A stretch of 64,000 nt of DNA from Lachnospiraceae bacterium (GCA_024690605.1 JAILOV010000010.1:1-64000), one strand, 5' to 3'. Counted from the first letter of the stretch, positions 53,149 to 62,790 are shown. The notes: generated from the letters alone by a model not told the origin. Translations and numbers: made by a program.

Positions 53149-56100
53149 CTATGTGATCTCCTTGTCGATCAGATCAACGCTGACAAGCGCCGAAACGCCC
53201 TTCTCCTGCATGGTGATGCCGTAGAGCCTGTCCGCGGACAGCATGGTGCCACGTCTATGGGTGATCACGATGAACTGGATCGATTTCGTCAGCTTGTGCA
53301 GATATCTGGCAAAGCGCACGACATTGTTCTCATCCAATGCCGCTTCGATCTCGTCCAGCAGACAGAACGGCGAGGGTTTCAGATTCTGGATCGCGAACAG
53401 CAGCGCGATGGCGGTCAGCGCCTTCTCGCCGCCGGACAGGACACTCATGTTCTGCAGGCGCTTCCCGGGAGGCTGTGCGATGATGCGGATACCGGCCACC
53501 AGGATGTCCTCGTCCTCGATCAGTTCGAGCCGTCCCGTACCGCCGCCGAACATCTCCTTGAAGACCTCGCCGAACTCCTTGTTGATGCGCGCAAACTCCG
53601 TGGTAAAGGTGTCCCGCATGTTCTGGTCGAGATCCTGGATGATCCTGTTCACCTCGCCTTCCGTCGTGACGAGGTCGTCGTACTGCCCCTTCTTTAAGGT
53701 GTATTCCTCATTGACAACGCGGTATTCCTCGATCGCGCCGACATTGACATCGCCGAGGCCCTTGATGGTGTTCTTCAGCGAGGAGATCTTTTTGCGCATG
53801 GCGCCGGCATCCGTCAGGCTCTCGTCCCTGAGCGCGGCGGCATCGGAAAGTGTGATCTCGTATTCGCTCCACATGTAGCTGATCTGTGCTTCCAGCGAAC
53901 TCTGCAGCTGGTCACGCCGCAGGGCAAGCCTTGCGATCTCGGCATCGAGCGCGTTTTTCTTCTCGGCCAGTTCCTCGCGCTTCGCAAACAGCTCCTTCTG
54001 TCCCGCCTGCAGCTTCTCCCGCTCTTCGATCATCGCGGCGTATTTCTCGCCGGCTTCCTTTTCGGCGACAAAGGAGGCTTCGATCGTCTCCTGGATCTTT
54101 TGGATATCCTGCTTGTTCTGTTCCAGTGTGCGCGCGTTGTCGGCAACGGAATCCTCGAGTTCCTTTAAGCTGTTCTCGCTCTCCTCGATCTCGCTGTTGA
54201 TACGTGCGACATTTTCCGCCTCGAATTCCACGCGCTGCGAGATCTTCTCGATCTCGATATCCCAGGCCTGTACCTGATTTCCGGCCTCGTCCTCCTGTGT
54301 GAGGAGTTCTGCCAGTGCTTCCTGCTGCTTCTTCGTCTCCTCCGCGCAGCGCTCCTCGATCTCCTGCGAGTCTGCCAGCGCCTTTTCCGCATCTTCCCGC
54401 TCTTTGTTCAGATCGTTCAGACGCCCGGAGATATCCTGATTTTCCGATTTCAGGCCGGCATAGGTGTCCGCCTCGCTCTTCTTCTTTTCCTCTTCATTCT
54501 GAATGCGCAGCTTCGCAGCGTTCTGCTCAAGAAGCTTCGTCTGCTGGAGCATGCGGTTCTGTTCCAGTCTGGCACGCACATCGTTGCGCTCACGCTTGGT
54601 ATCATCGATGACCTGCTGGGCCTTCTCGATCTCCTCCTGTGCTTCCGCAACGTGCTTCTCCAGTTCCTCGATCTCCCGGCGTCTGCCAAGAAGATTGCTG
54701 TTGTTCTTGAACGCGCCGCCGCTGATCGCACCGCCGGGCGTCAGCAGTTCGCCGTCGATCGTGACCATCCGGATCCCGTAGTGATATTTCCTCGCGATCG
54801 CGAGCGCATGATCCACATGATCGATGACCACGATGCGTCCGAGCAGGGATCTCGCCACATCACGGTATTTTTTGTCGGTCTCGGCGAGTTCATCGGCCAT
54901 GCCGACGACGCCCTTCTCTTTCAACACCTCCGGTGTCTTGAATTCCTGCGGCTCCTTGATCGATGTGAGCGGCAGGAAGGTCGCACGCCCGGCCTTCTCC
55001 TTTTTCAGGATATCGATCATCGCCTTGGCGGCATCCTCATCGACCGTCACGACATTCTGGATATTGCCGCCGAGTGCCGTCTCTATCGCCGTCTCGTATT
55101 TCTTCTCCGTGCGGATGATGTCCGCGACAACGCCCACGATGCCGCTGGACTTGTTGTGCTTCTTTTCGTCCATCACGCGTCGGACGCTCCCGCCATAACC
55201 TTCATAGCGCTCCGTCAGGTTTCTGAGCGCTTCCAGTTTGGAATTCTCCGCATGGAACCGCTCCTGTGCGGCACGGAGCCCCGCATCCGCGTCGGTCAGG
55301 CGCTCCTTGAACTCCGCCTGCTTCTTATCGAGGTCCTTTTCCTCTTCCAGCATGTCGGCAAGCTCGCCGGCGATGCGCTCAAAATCCGCCTCCAGCTCTT
55401 TGATCGTCTCCTGATAGCGGCTCTCCTCGGATTCCGCCTGCAAGAGGCGCGAAGTCAGCTCGGATCTGCGCTTGTTGATCTCCTCCTGCCTCGTCTGCAG
55501 AGCGGAAAGTCTGGACTGGATCTCCGCGCGCTCATTGAGTGCCGCATACTTGCGGGCGTTCGTCTCATCGATCGCGTGGTTCATGGCCTGACGTCTGTCA
55601 CTGATCTTTGCCAGTGCCTCCGCCGCATCCGTGCGCTTCTTCCTGAGCTCGCCGGCCTCCTCGTCGATCGACTTTTTCTTTTCCAGCAGTTCGTCGCGGA
55701 GGGCGCACTTCTCGTCGATCTGCTTCTTCACATCGGCGATCCGGTTCCGGAAATGCTCCTCATCGGCACCGCCGTGCTCGATCCGTGCCTTCAGCACGTT
55801 GATCTCGCCCTGCAGCTTTTCTCTGGTCACGGAAGCGTCATTTTTGGAGGCGCTCGCCTGATCGATCGAGGCGTTCAGTTCCTCGACCTTTTTCAGGAGC
55901 TCCTCGTGCTCATTCTTCGCTTCTTCATAGAGCTCGCTCGTCTCGTCAAAATCCGACACCGCGATCTCGTGCTTTTTGGAGAAATCATCGATCTGCGCGC
56001 GCACCTGCGCGTTTTCCACGAGGAACAGATTGACATCCATCGTCTTTAATTCCTCGCGGGTCTTCAAGTAGACATGCGCCTTTTCCGACTGGTTCTTTAA

Positions 56101-56712
56101 CGGCTCGATGCGCGTCTCCAGAACGGAGAGGATATCATTGAGTCTTGTCATGCCGAGCTTGACATTGTCCAGTTTCTTTAAGGCCGCTTCCTTGCGCACC
56201 TTGAACTTGACGATGCCGGCCGCCTCATCGAACAGCGCGCGGCGATCCTCTGGCTTGCTGGAGAGGATCTGGTCGATCTGTCCCTGTCCGATGATCGAAT
56301 AGCCCTCCTTGCCGATACCGGTGTCGTAGAAGAGCTCATTGACATCCTTTAAACGGCAGATGTTGCCGTTGATGCGGTATTCGCTCTCGCCCGAACGGTA
56401 GAGACGTCGGGAGACCGTCACCTCATCATATTCGATCGCCAGTGCCTTGTCGGAATTGTCCAGCGTGATTGCCACATAGGCATAGCCTAACGGCTTTCTG
56501 AGCTCCGTACCGGAGAATATGACATCCTGCATCGACGCACCGCGCAGCTGCTTGATGCGCTGCTCGCCGAGAACCCAGCGCACGGCATCCGCCACATTGG
56601 ATTTGCCGCTGCCGTTGGGGCCCACGATCGCCGTGATGCCGTTCTGAAACTCCAGATTGATCTTGTTGGCAAAGGATTTGAAACCCTGAATTTCGATGCT
56701 TTTTAAGTACAT
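53149..56712 (-). CDS. smc: Chromosome segregation protein SMC
   Basis: A 1187-residue SMC. The head has Walker A GPNGSGKSN (31-39) at the N-terminus and LSGGEKALTAIALLF plus FCLLDEIEAALDE at the C-terminus. Two long coiled coils (about 170-500 and 680-1020) flank a hinge (about 505-675, with RYEGYGGSVRR). It condenses and segregates chromosomes with ScpA/ScpB, not in this window. It overlaps rnc by 10 bases. Confidence 0.97.
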   Translation of the reverse strand: MYLKSIEIQGFKSFANKINLEFQNGITAIVGPNGSGKSNVADAVRWVLGEQRIKQLRGASMQDVIFSGTELRKPLGYAYVAITLDNSDKALAIEYDEVTVSRRLYRSGESEYRINGNICRLKDVNELFYDTGIGKEGYSIIGQGQIDQILSSKPEDRRALFDEAAGIVKFKVRKEAALKKLDNVKLGMTRLNDILSVLETRIEPLKNQSEKAHVYLKTREELKTMDVNLFLVENAQVRAQIDDFSKKHEIAVSDFDETSELYEEAKNEHEELLKKVEELNASIDQASASKNDASVTREKLQGEINVLKARIEHGGADEEHFRNRIADVKKQIDEKCALRDELLEKKKSIDEEAGELRKKRTDAAEALAKISDRRQAMNHAIDETNARKYAALNERAEIQSRLSALQTRQEEINKRRSELTSRLLQAESEESRYQETIKELEADFERIAGELADMLEEEKDLDKKQAEFKERLTDADAGLRAAQERFHAENSKLEALRNLTERYEGYGGSVRRVMDEKKHNKSSGIVGVVADIIRTEKKYETAIETALGGNIQNVVTVDEDAAKAMIDILKKEKAGRATFLPLTSIKEPQEFKTPEVLKEKGVVGMADELAETDKKYRDVARSLLGRIVVIDHVDHALAIARKYHYGIRMVTIDGELLTPGGAISGGAFKNNSNLLGRRREIEELEKHVAEAQEEIEKAQQVIDDTKRERNDVRARLEQNRMLQQTKLLEQNAAKLRIQNEEEKKKSEADTYAGLKSENQDISGRLNDLNKEREDAEKALADSQEIEERCAEETKKQQEALAELLTQEDEAGNQVQAWDIEIEKISQRVEFEAENVARINSEIEESENSLKELEDSVADNARTLEQNKQDIQKIQETIEASFVAEKEAGEKYAAMIEEREKLQAGQKELFAKREELAEKKNALDAEIARLALRRDQLQSSLEAQISYMWSEYEITLSDAAALRDESLTDAGAMRKKISSLKNTIKGLGDVNVGAIEEYRVVNEEYTLKKGQYDDLVTTEGEVNRIIQDLDQNMRDTFTTEFARINKEFGEVFKEMFGGGTGRLELIEDEDILVAGIRIIAQPPGKRLQNMSVLSGGEKALTAIALLFAIQNLKPSPFCLLDEIEAALDENNVVRFARYLHKLTKSIQFIVITHRRGTMLSADRLYGITMQEKGVSALVSVDLIDKEIT

Positions 56713-57449
56713 GGAACCGAATCTTTCTTCTCATTGAGCTTGAGGATGGCCTGATACGCCGCCTTCTGCTCGGCGATCTTCTTGCTCGTGCCCTCGCCCT
56801 CGCCCATTTTTTCCTGACCGATCAGAACCTCGCAGGTAAAGATCCGCCGGTGCTCCGGTCCCTTTTCGCCCACGATCCTGTAGGTGAGCGCGGGAAGCTT
56901 TCTTCCCTGCACGGTCTCCTGCAGGATGGTCTTCGCGTCATAGAACAGCTGCAGCTGCTCCCTGTTTTCCAATATGAACCGGAGAATGAAATCCCGCGAT
57001 CTTTCAAAGCCGCCGTCCAAATAGATCGCACCGGCAACAGCCTCCATGACATCCGCAAGGATCGCTTCCCGCTCGCGGCCGCCGGAAGCCTCTTCGCCGT
57101 GGCCCAGGAGCAGATGCTCCCCGACCCCGATCTCCCTCGCGCAATGGGACAGCGCCGCCTCACAGACCATTGAGGCGCGCTTCTTCGTCAGCTCGCCCTC
57201 TTTAAGATCCGGAAAACGGTGGAAGAGAAAATCGCTCGCCACCACCTCGAGAACCGCATCTCCGAGAAACTCCAGACGCTCATAGTCAGGGAACGCGGCA
57301 TCCCTCTGCTCGTTGGCATAGGAAGAATGCGTGAACGCCCTTGTCAGAAGCGCAGGATCGGAAAACCGGTAGCCGATGCGCTCTTCAAACGCTTTCAGCC
57401 CGGTATCCGGCTTTATGTCTTTGTCCTTGTTGTCGTTCTTCTTTCCCAT
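56703..57449 (-). CDS. rnc: Ribonuclease III
   Basis: A 248-residue RNase III. The signature ERLEFLGDAVLEVV and the second acidic cluster DVMEAVAGAIYLD supply the metal ligands; a double-stranded RNA-binding domain occupies about 170-240. It processes rRNA precursors and other duplexes. It follows acpP by 4 bases. A charged N-terminal extension (MGKKNDNKDKDIKPDTG) of about 15 residues precedes the fold. Confidence 0.96.
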   Translation of the reverse strand: MGKKNDNKDKDIKPDTGLKAFEERIGYRFSDPALLTRAFTHSSYANEQRDAAFPDYERLEFLGDAVLEVVASDFLFHRFPDLKEGELTKKRASMVCEAALSHCAREIGVGEHLLLGHGEEASGGREREAILADVMEAVAGAIYLDGGFERSRDFILRFILENREQLQLFYDAKTILQETVQGRKLPALTYRIVGEKGPEHRRIFTCEVLIGQEKMGEGEGTSKKIAEQKAAYQAILKLNEKKDSVPCT

Positions 57450-57453
57450 ATCC

Positions 57454-57684
57454 TTACTTTCCGGCGTTTTTGATCATCGCGGCAGCCTCACCGACCGTCG
57501 TGATCTTCGTCGCTTCCTCCTGGGGCACCTGGATATCGAACTCATCCTGGATCTGCATGATGATCTCCAGAATGTCGAGGGAATCCGCAGCGAGATCCTC
57601 CACGAAGGTCGTCTCCTCCGTGATCTCGTTGGGGTCCGCCCCCAGCACCTCAGCAATGATCTTTTTGAGTTTTTCCATTTCCAT
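57454..57684 (-). CDS. acpP: Acyl carrier protein
   Basis: A 76-residue ACP. The phosphopantetheine attachment Ser35 lies in the DSLD motif (ADSLDILE). The protein is acidic and helical as expected. The start ATG (57684) has GGAGG eight bases upstream; Met3 is an alternative. It carries acyl chains for fatty acid synthesis and is the substrate carrier for PlsX just upstream. Confidence 0.97.
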   Translation of the reverse strand: MEMEKLKKIIAEVLGADPNEITEETTFVEDLAADSLDILEIIMQIQDEFDIQVPQEEATKITTVGEAAAMIKNAGK

Positions 57685-57732
57685 GTCTGAAACCTCCGCG
57701 CGTTGTCTGAAACTGCCGATCTCTATCGATCC

Positions 57733-58761
57733 TTATTCCTTTACTGCGAGAGCGTCCTCGATCTGCTCCCTGATCCTCATCTGCCTGAACGTCACGCACT
57801 GCAGGATGGAATTCTTCACTTCCGCTTCCGTGGCGCTTCCGTGCGTTTTGACCACAAGGCCTTTCAGCCCCAGCATCGGTGCGCCGCCGTACCGTTTCAT
57901 GTCAAAGACGCCGAGAGACTCCTTGACGGCGGGAAGAGCCAATGCCGCACCGATCTTGCTGCGCAGGTTCTTCGTGAATCCCTGCTTCAACAGATGGAGC
58001 GCCGTCCTGCCGACACCCTCATACATCTTGAGCACCACATTGCCGGTAAACGCCTCACACACGAGAACATCCGCAGCGCCGGCGGCGATATCGCGTGCCT
58101 CCGCACTGCCGATGAAATTGATGTCCGGACAGGCCTTGAGAAGCGGAAAAGTCTCCTTAACCAGTGCGTTGCCCTTCTCCTCCTCCGCGCCGATATTGAC
58201 GATGGCGACCGTCGGTTTTTCTTTTTTCATGGTGTTCTTATAGTAGACACTGCCCATTCTGGCAAACTGCACAAGAGCGGACGGTCTCGCGTCCACATTG
58301 GCACCGCAGTCGATCAGAAGGGAGGTTCCCTTCTCCGTGGGGATAAAAGGTGCGAGCGGTGCGCGCTCCACGCCCTTGATGCGTCCCACGATCGTCTGTC
58401 CGCCGACCAGCGTCGCGCCGGTAGAACCCGCGCTCACATAGGCGTCGGCTTCCCCGTTTCTGACCATCTGCATGGCTTTCACGATCGAGGAGTCCCGCTT
58501 GGACATGATCGCCGCCACGGGCGGCTCCGCCATCTCGATCACCTCGGTGGCATGCACGATATGCAGCCGCTCCGCTTCCCGCGCTTTCCCGCGGTCAAAC
58601 CGGCAGGCCGCGAGCGCACTGTTGATCTGAGCCTCCTTACCGACGAGGAACAGCTCCACATCGGCATTCTCTTCCAGCGCCCGGACAGCCCCCTTGACGA
58701 TCTCTCCCGGTGCATTGTCGCCGCCCATGGCGTCGACCGCAACCCGCACTTTATCTGCCAT
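57733..58761 (-). CDS. plsX: Acyl-ACP:phosphate acyltransferase PlsX
   Basis: A 342-residue PlsX converting acyl-ACP to acyl-phosphate for phosphatidic acid synthesis. The N-terminus reads RVAVDAMGGDNAPGEIVKGA, and GADVLVCEAFTGNVVLK is present. The start at 58761 is after GGGAGAATTG; a longer frame to 58806 overlaps the promoter. plsX heads the plsX-acpP-rnc-smc-ftsY transcript. I see no obvious FapR-type operator, though I could not test one. Confidence 0.96.
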   Translation of the reverse strand: MADKVRVAVDAMGGDNAPGEIVKGAVRALEENADVELFLVGKEAQINSALAACRFDRGKAREAERLHIVHATEVIEMAEPPVAAIMSKRDSSIVKAMQMVRNGEADAYVSAGSTGATLVGGQTIVGRIKGVERAPLAPFIPTEKGTSLLIDCGANVDARPSALVQFARMGSVYYKNTMKKEKPTVAIVNIGAEEEKGNALVKETFPLLKACPDINFIGSAEARDIAAGAADVLVCEAFTGNVVLKMYEGVGRTALHLLKQGFTKNLRSKIGAALALPAVKESLGVFDMKRYGGAPMLGLKGLVVKTHGSATEAEVKNSILQCVTFRQMRIREQIEDALAVKE

Positions 58762-58797
58762 GATCACAATTCTCCCATCATCAGTGATAGCCTGTTC

Positions 58798-58826
58798 AAT
58801 ATACACGAAAAGGGCGAAAAAGTCAA
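58798..58826 (-). promoter_or_regulatory. plsX operon promoter
   Basis: -35 TTGACT (58826-58821), 17-base spacer, -10 TATATT (58803-58798), directly downstream of the rpmF terminator. Confidence 0.8.
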
Positions 58827-58840
58827 AGCAAACCTTTTCA

Positions 58841-58872
58841 CAAAAAAGACCTCCCCGCTTCCGGAGAGGTCT
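58841..58872 (-). terminator. rpmF terminator
   Basis: Stem of 11 pairs with one G-U (AGACCTCTCCG with CGGGGAGGTCT), 4-base loop GAAG, then TTTTT on the minus strand. It separates rpmF from the plsX promoter. Confidence 0.88.
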
Positions 58873-58893
58873 GTTTCTTCTGTCTTGTGAATC

Positions 58894-59076
58894 TTATGCT
58901 TCGGTGGAAACGACGCTCTTGTTCTGATAGTAGCCGCAGGTCTTGCAGACCTTATGGGGCTCCATCAGCGCACCGCAATGGCTGCACTTGACAAGTGTCG
59001 GCGCCTTCATCTTCCAGTTTGCTCTTCTCTGATCCCTGTGTCCCTTGGACGATTTGTTTTTCGGACAGATCGACAT
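58894..59076 (-). CDS. rpmF: 50S ribosomal protein L32
   Basis: A 60-residue L32 of standard length. It keeps the zinc-ribbon cysteines (CSHCG and CKTCGYY), so it is the zinc-containing C+ form. Start has AAGGAGG. It is expressed from its own near-consensus promoter and ends at a strong terminator. The DUF177 (YceD) gene that usually precedes rpmF is absent. Confidence 0.97.
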   Translation of the reverse strand: MSICPKNKSSKGHRDQRRANWKMKAPTLVKCSHCGALMEPHKVCKTCGYYQNKSVVSTEA

Positions 59077-59165
59077 GATGTAACCTCCTTGCTTTCAACA
59101 CGCGCCCATGGGGCCGTTTTCATCTCATATCCGACAATTGTGCGCCCTCAACGCGCGCGGAAATG

Positions 59166-59195
59166 ATTATAACGCCAATCCCGCAGGATTGTCAA
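59166..59195 (-). promoter_or_regulatory. rpmF promoter
   Basis: -35 TTGACA (59195-59190), 18-base spacer, -10 TATAAT (59171-59166); both hexamers are perfect consensus. About 85 bases of leader follow. Confidence 0.88.
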
Positions 59196-59205
59196 CTGTT
59201 TTTTC

Positions 59206-60402
59206 TCACGCGCAGAGTGCCGCCGTATCCCGTGCGATGGCAAGTTCCTCGTTGGTGGGCACGACCATCACGCGGACCGCGGAATCCGGCGTGGAGATCG
59301 TCCGCTCCTTGCCGTGCACATCGTTGGCGGCCTCATCCAGACGGATGCCGAGGAAGCCCAGTCGTTTTAACACAAGACTGCGCACCAGCGGACTGTTCTC
59401 GCCAACACCCGCCGTGAAGCAGATGCAGTCCACGCCGTCCATCGCCGCCGCATAGGAGCCGATATACTTGGTCACCCGGTAGGCAAATCCCATGATCGCG
59501 CGCGTGGCGCCGGCATCCCCCTTGTTATAACCCGCCTCCAGATCGCGGAAATCCGAGGAGAGATTGCCGGAGAGACCGAAGACGCCGGACTGTTTGTTCA
59601 GCGCGTTCATGATGTCCTTAAGATCCCTGCCGTCCCGGCCGTTGAGATACTCGATGACCGCGGGATCGATATCGCCGCTGCGCGTGCCCATGATGAGGCC
59701 CTCGAGCGGAGTCAGTCCCATCGACGTGTCGATGCATTTTCCGTTCTTGACCGCAGAGATGCTCGCACCGTTCCCCAGGTGGCAGACGATGGTCTTCAGA
59801 CTCTCATAGGGCTTTCCGATGATCTCGGCCGCGCGCTTCGATACATAGGCATGGCTCGTGCCGTGGAATCCGTAGCGGCGCACCTTGTATTTTTCATAGA
59901 AGCTGTAGGGCAGGCCGTAAAGATAAGCCTCCTCCGGCATGGTCTGATGAAAGGCCGTGTCGAAGACCGCCACCATCGGCACACCGGGCATCGCTTTCTG
60001 GCAGGCGCGCACACCGATCAGATTGGCCGGATTGTGCAGAGGCGCGAGATCCGAAACCTCTTCGATCGCACGGATCACTTCGTCATCGATGCGGACCGAC
60101 TTGGTAAAGGATTCCCCGCCGTGGACAATGCGATGGCCGACCGCGTCGATCTCGGAAAGCGCTTTGACAACGCCCGTCGCGGGATCGGTCAGTGCCTCGA
60201 TCACCAACTCGATCGCCTTGTTGTGATCCGGCATCGGGATCTCCTTCACGATCTTGTCCTTGCCGGCCGGTGTGAAATTGATGACGCTGCCGTCGATCCC
60301 GATCCGCTCGCAGAGCCCCTTGCCAAGCGCCTCCTCGGTGACGGAATCGATGAGCTGGAATTTCAGGGATGAACTTCCGCAGTTGATGACCAGAATTTTC
60401 AT
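59206..60402 (-). CDS. ackA: Acetate kinase
   Basis: A 398-residue ASKHA-fold kinase that makes ATP and acetate from acetyl phosphate. It begins MKILVINCGSSSLKFQL and contains GTSHAYVS, CHLGNGASISA and FTAGVGENS. It follows pta by 24 bases with AGGAGG, forming the classical acetate-producing pair. The stop lies only 11 bases before the rpmF -35. Confidence 0.98.
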   Translation of the reverse strand: MKILVINCGSSSLKFQLIDSVTEEALGKGLCERIGIDGSVINFTPAGKDKIVKEIPMPDHNKAIELVIEALTDPATGVVKALSEIDAVGHRIVHGGESFTKSVRIDDEVIRAIEEVSDLAPLHNPANLIGVRACQKAMPGVPMVAVFDTAFHQTMPEEAYLYGLPYSFYEKYKVRRYGFHGTSHAYVSKRAAEIIGKPYESLKTIVCHLGNGASISAVKNGKCIDTSMGLTPLEGLIMGTRSGDIDPAVIEYLNGRDGRDLKDIMNALNKQSGVFGLSGNLSSDFRDLEAGYNKGDAGATRAIMGFAYRVTKYIGSYAAAMDGVDCICFTAGVGENSPLVRSLVLKRLGFLGIRLDEAANDVHGKERTISTPDSAVRVMVVPTNEELAIARDTAALCA

Positions 60403-60414
60403 GGGTGCCTCCTT

Positions 60415-60431
60415 AATAAAATGATTTTATT
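60415..60431. repeat. AT-only inverted repeat at the pta-ackA junction
   Basis: AATAAAAT and ATTTTATT are perfectly complementary around base 60423. The repeat overlaps the pta stop codon and lies just upstream of the ackA ribosome site. It could form a weak hairpin or serve as a processing site. Confidence 0.5.
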
Positions 60432-61431
60432 CAACATCCTGCGCCTGAACAGCCGTCAGTGCAACGACGCCGACGATATCCTGCCACGAGCAGCCGCGTG
60501 AGAGATCGTTGACCGGACGGGCAATGCCCTGCAGCATCGGTCCGTAGGCGTCGGCACCGCCGAGGCGCTGCACCAGCTTGTAACCGATATTGCCGGCATC
60601 CAGATTGGGGAAGATCAGCACGTTGGCATGACCGGCGACTTCGCTCCCCGGTGCTTTGAGCTTTGCAACCTCAGGCACGATCGCGGCATCCAGCTGCAGT
60701 TCGCCGTCAACCTTGAGATCCGGGAAAAGCTCATGCGCGATGCGGTTGGCCTCCACGACCTTGTCGACCAGCGCGTGTTTCGCGCTTCCCTTCGTGGAAT
60801 GAGACAGGAGCGCCACGCACGGTTCGCCGCCGATGAGCTGGCGGAAGCTGCGCGCGCTGGACTCGGCGATATAGGCGAGTTCCTCGCTGGTCGGATCCTG
60901 ATTCAGACCGGAGTCGGCAAAGATGAAGGCGCCGTCCTCACCGTAATCGGAATGCGGCACATCCACGACAAAGAAACCGGAGACCATCTTGACGCCGGGG
61001 GCTGTCTTGAGGATCTGCAGCGCGGGACGAAGCGTATCCGCCGTCGGATGATTGGCTCCGGCCACGAGACCGTCCGCGATGCCTGCCTTGACCAGCATGA
61101 CGCCGTAATAGATGTTGTTCGTGGAAAGCAGCTCTCTGGCCTTTTCCTCCGTCATGCCCTTGGCTTCACGGAGTTTGAACAGGAGCTTGACATAGCTCTC
61201 GAAATTGGGATCGGTCTCCGGATCGATGATCATCGTCCGTGCGAAATGCACATGCATGCGGTCGGCATCGGAATTGATCTTCTGCTCGTTACCGATCAGG
61301 ATCAGATTGGCGAGATCTTCACGCAGGATCTGTGCCGCCGCGAGGATCGTGCGCTCATCGTCTGTCTCCGGCAGCACGATCGTCTTCCGATCCTGTTTGG
61401 CTTTTTCTTTGATTCTGTCGATATAGGACAT
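60427..61431 (-). CDS. pta: Phosphate acetyltransferase
   Basis: A 334-residue short-form Pta exchanging acetyl-CoA and phosphate for acetyl phosphate and CoA. It begins [20 protein letters not shown] and has [19 protein letters not shown] and [13 protein letters not shown]-like segments. The start at 61431 follows GAAGGGAG; a longer frame to 61503 runs across the promoter. With ackA it forms the energy-conserving end of fermentation. Confidence 0.97.
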   Translation of the reverse strand: MSYIDRIKEKAKQDRKTIVLPETDDERTILAAAQILREDLANLILIGNEQKINSDADRMHVHFARTMIIDPETDPNFESYVKLLFKLREAKGMTEEKARELLSTNNIYYGVMLVKAGIADGLVAGANHPTADTLRPALQILKTAPGVKMVSGFFVVDVPHSDYGEDGAFIFADSGLNQDPTSEELAYIAESSARSFRQLIGGEPCVALLSHSTKGSAKHALVDKVVEANRIAHELFPDLKVDGELQLDAAIVPEVAKLKAPGSEVAGHANVLIFPNLDAGNIGYKLVQRLGGADAYGPMLQGIARPVNDLSRGCSWQDIVGVVALTAVQAQDVE

Positions 61432-61470
61432 TGGTATACTCCCTTCGGAAAAAACAAAAGAAACAGAAAA

Positions 61471-61476
61471 ATTATA
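61471..61476 (-). promoter_or_regulatory. Probable pta -10 box
   Basis: Consensus TATAAT on the minus strand, 40 bases upstream of the pta start. No good -35 at 16-18 bases is visible, so only the -10 is claimed. Confidence 0.45.
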
Positions 61477-61487
61477 CATCAGAACGG

Positions 61488-61517
61488 TTGAGAATTCCAT
61501 CAAAAAATGTGTAAAAT
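61488..61517 (+). promoter_or_regulatory. tmcAL promoter
   Basis: -35 TTGAGA (61488-61493), 18-base spacer, -10 TAAAAT (61512-61517). The expected start base coincides with the A of the tmcAL ATG. Confidence 0.65.
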
Positions 61518-61523
61518 CTTCTC

Positions 61524-62738
61524 ATGAAAACAGCGGCGATCATCGCGGAATGCAATCCGCTTCATAACGGACACGCCTTTCTGTTCTCCCGGGCCAGGGA
61601 AGAAACCGGCGCCGATGCCCTCCTCGTCTTCATGAGCGGCGATTTTGTCCAGCGCGGCGAGCCCGCCCTGCTGGACAAGCACCGGCGTGCCCGCATGGCA
61701 CTGGAAGCCGGCGCCGATCTGGTGTTCATGCTGCCGACGGTCTATACGGTCGCTCCGGCGGAGATCTTCGCCCGCGGCGCCGTCCTGACGATCGATGTCA
61801 CAGGGATCGCGGACCGGCTCGTTTTCGGCAGCGAATCCGGTGATCTGGATCTGCTTCGGGAAGCGGCCGCGCTCCCGCCCGCCGATCCGGAACTTCACGA
61901 ACAGCTTCTCGCCGCCATGCGTGAAGGCACAAACTATCCGCGCGCGATGAAGCAGGCGATCACCGCGGTCCGCCCGGATTCGACAGCGCTCGCGGATCTG
62001 ATCGATCACCCGAACAATCTCCTCGGCATCGAATATCTGCGGAGCATTACGCTGCTGCGTTCCTCTCTACGCCCCCTGACCATCCCGCGCGTGCCGCCCT
62101 CCGGCACCGTCACGAGCGCACAGGCGATCCGCACGGCACTCAGGGAAGGCCGCGACGCATCCGCATTCCCGGAGGCCTTTCTTCCGCCCGCCTCTCTTAA
62201 GGAGATCCGGGAGGTTCTGTCGTCCGACACGGAACAGCTCGTGTTTACCGATGCGCTGGATGACATGCTCCGCTATCGTCTGACCATGTGCGATCCGGAA
62301 ACCCTCGCCGCGACCGGTGACATCAGCGGAGATCTCGCACACCGGATCCTGAACACGCGCCGCTCCTGCACGGGCTTCGAAGACTATGCCGCTCTGCTTA
62401 GGGTCAAAGCCTTCACGCTCGCCCGCATCCGCCGCTCGCTCATGCAGCTTTTGCTCGACTTAAGACGCGCGGATCGCGACCGCTTTCTGGAAAACCGGTG
62501 TACCGCGCTGCGCGTGCTCGGATTCAGGGAGACGGCAAGGCCCCTTCTCCGGGAGATCGGCGCGCGAAAAGACCCGCGGATCCCGCTCATCGTGCGCGGC
62601 GCGGATCATGCCGTTTCCGATGACCTGACCGCGCGCCTCATCGCCATCGATCAGCGCGCCGGCGCGCTCTACAACAGGCTTTCGTCGCCCGACAGCGCCG
62701 GGAAAAGCGAAGAAGAAAAGCCGCCCGTGATTTTTTAG
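61524..62738 (+). CDS. tmcAL: tRNA(Met) cytidine acetate ligase
   Basis: A 404-residue TmcAL (YlbM, DUF795), which uses ATP and acetate to form N4-acetylcytidine at C34 of elongator tRNA-Met. The nucleotidyltransferase motif is AECNPLHNGH (8-17); FMSGDFVQRGEPA and DHPNNLLGIEY are also family features. No Shine-Dalgarno sequence precedes the ATG. It is divergent from pta, a pairing with some logic since its substrate acetate is the product of Pta-AckA. Confidence 0.94.
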   Translation: MKTAAIIAECNPLHNGHAFLFSRAREETGADALLVFMSGDFVQRGEPALLDKHRRARMALEAGADLVFMLPTVYTVAPAEIFARGAVLTIDVTGIADRLVFGSESGDLDLLREAAALPPADPELHEQLLAAMREGTNYPRAMKQAITAVRPDSTALADLIDHPNNLLGIEYLRSITLLRSSLRPLTIPRVPPSGTVTSAQAIRTALREGRDASAFPEAFLPPASLKEIREVLSSDTEQLVFTDALDDMLRYRLTMCDPETLAATGDISGDLAHRILNTRRSCTGFEDYAALLRVKAFTLARIRRSLMQLLLDLRRADRDRFLENRCTALRVLGFRETARPLLREIGARKDPRIPLIVRGADHAVSDDLTARLIAIDQRAGALYNRLSSPDSAGKSEEEKPPVIF

Positions 62739-62748
62739 GATTTTCCTC

Positions 62749-62777
62749 TTGAAATTCCGTTTTCCTTATGCTACTAT
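62749..62777 (+). promoter_or_regulatory. tRNA-Ala promoter
   Basis: -35 TTGAAA (62749-62754), 17-base spacer, extended -10 TGCTACTAT with core at 62772-62777. Confidence 0.75.
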
Positions 62778-62790
62778 GCAATAGTGTTTT

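Noticed and set aside
50995-53697. 900-residue open frame on the plus strand opposite ilvA, ftsY and smc
   Set aside because: It spans three well-supported genes and their junctions, has low-complexity His/Asp/Arg content and no domain. A similar 771-residue frame opposite parC (46401-48716) is rejected for the same reason.
59172-59195. AATCC/GGATT hairpin after ackA as a terminator
   Set aside because: No run of T follows, and the bases form the spacer of the consensus rpmF promoter.
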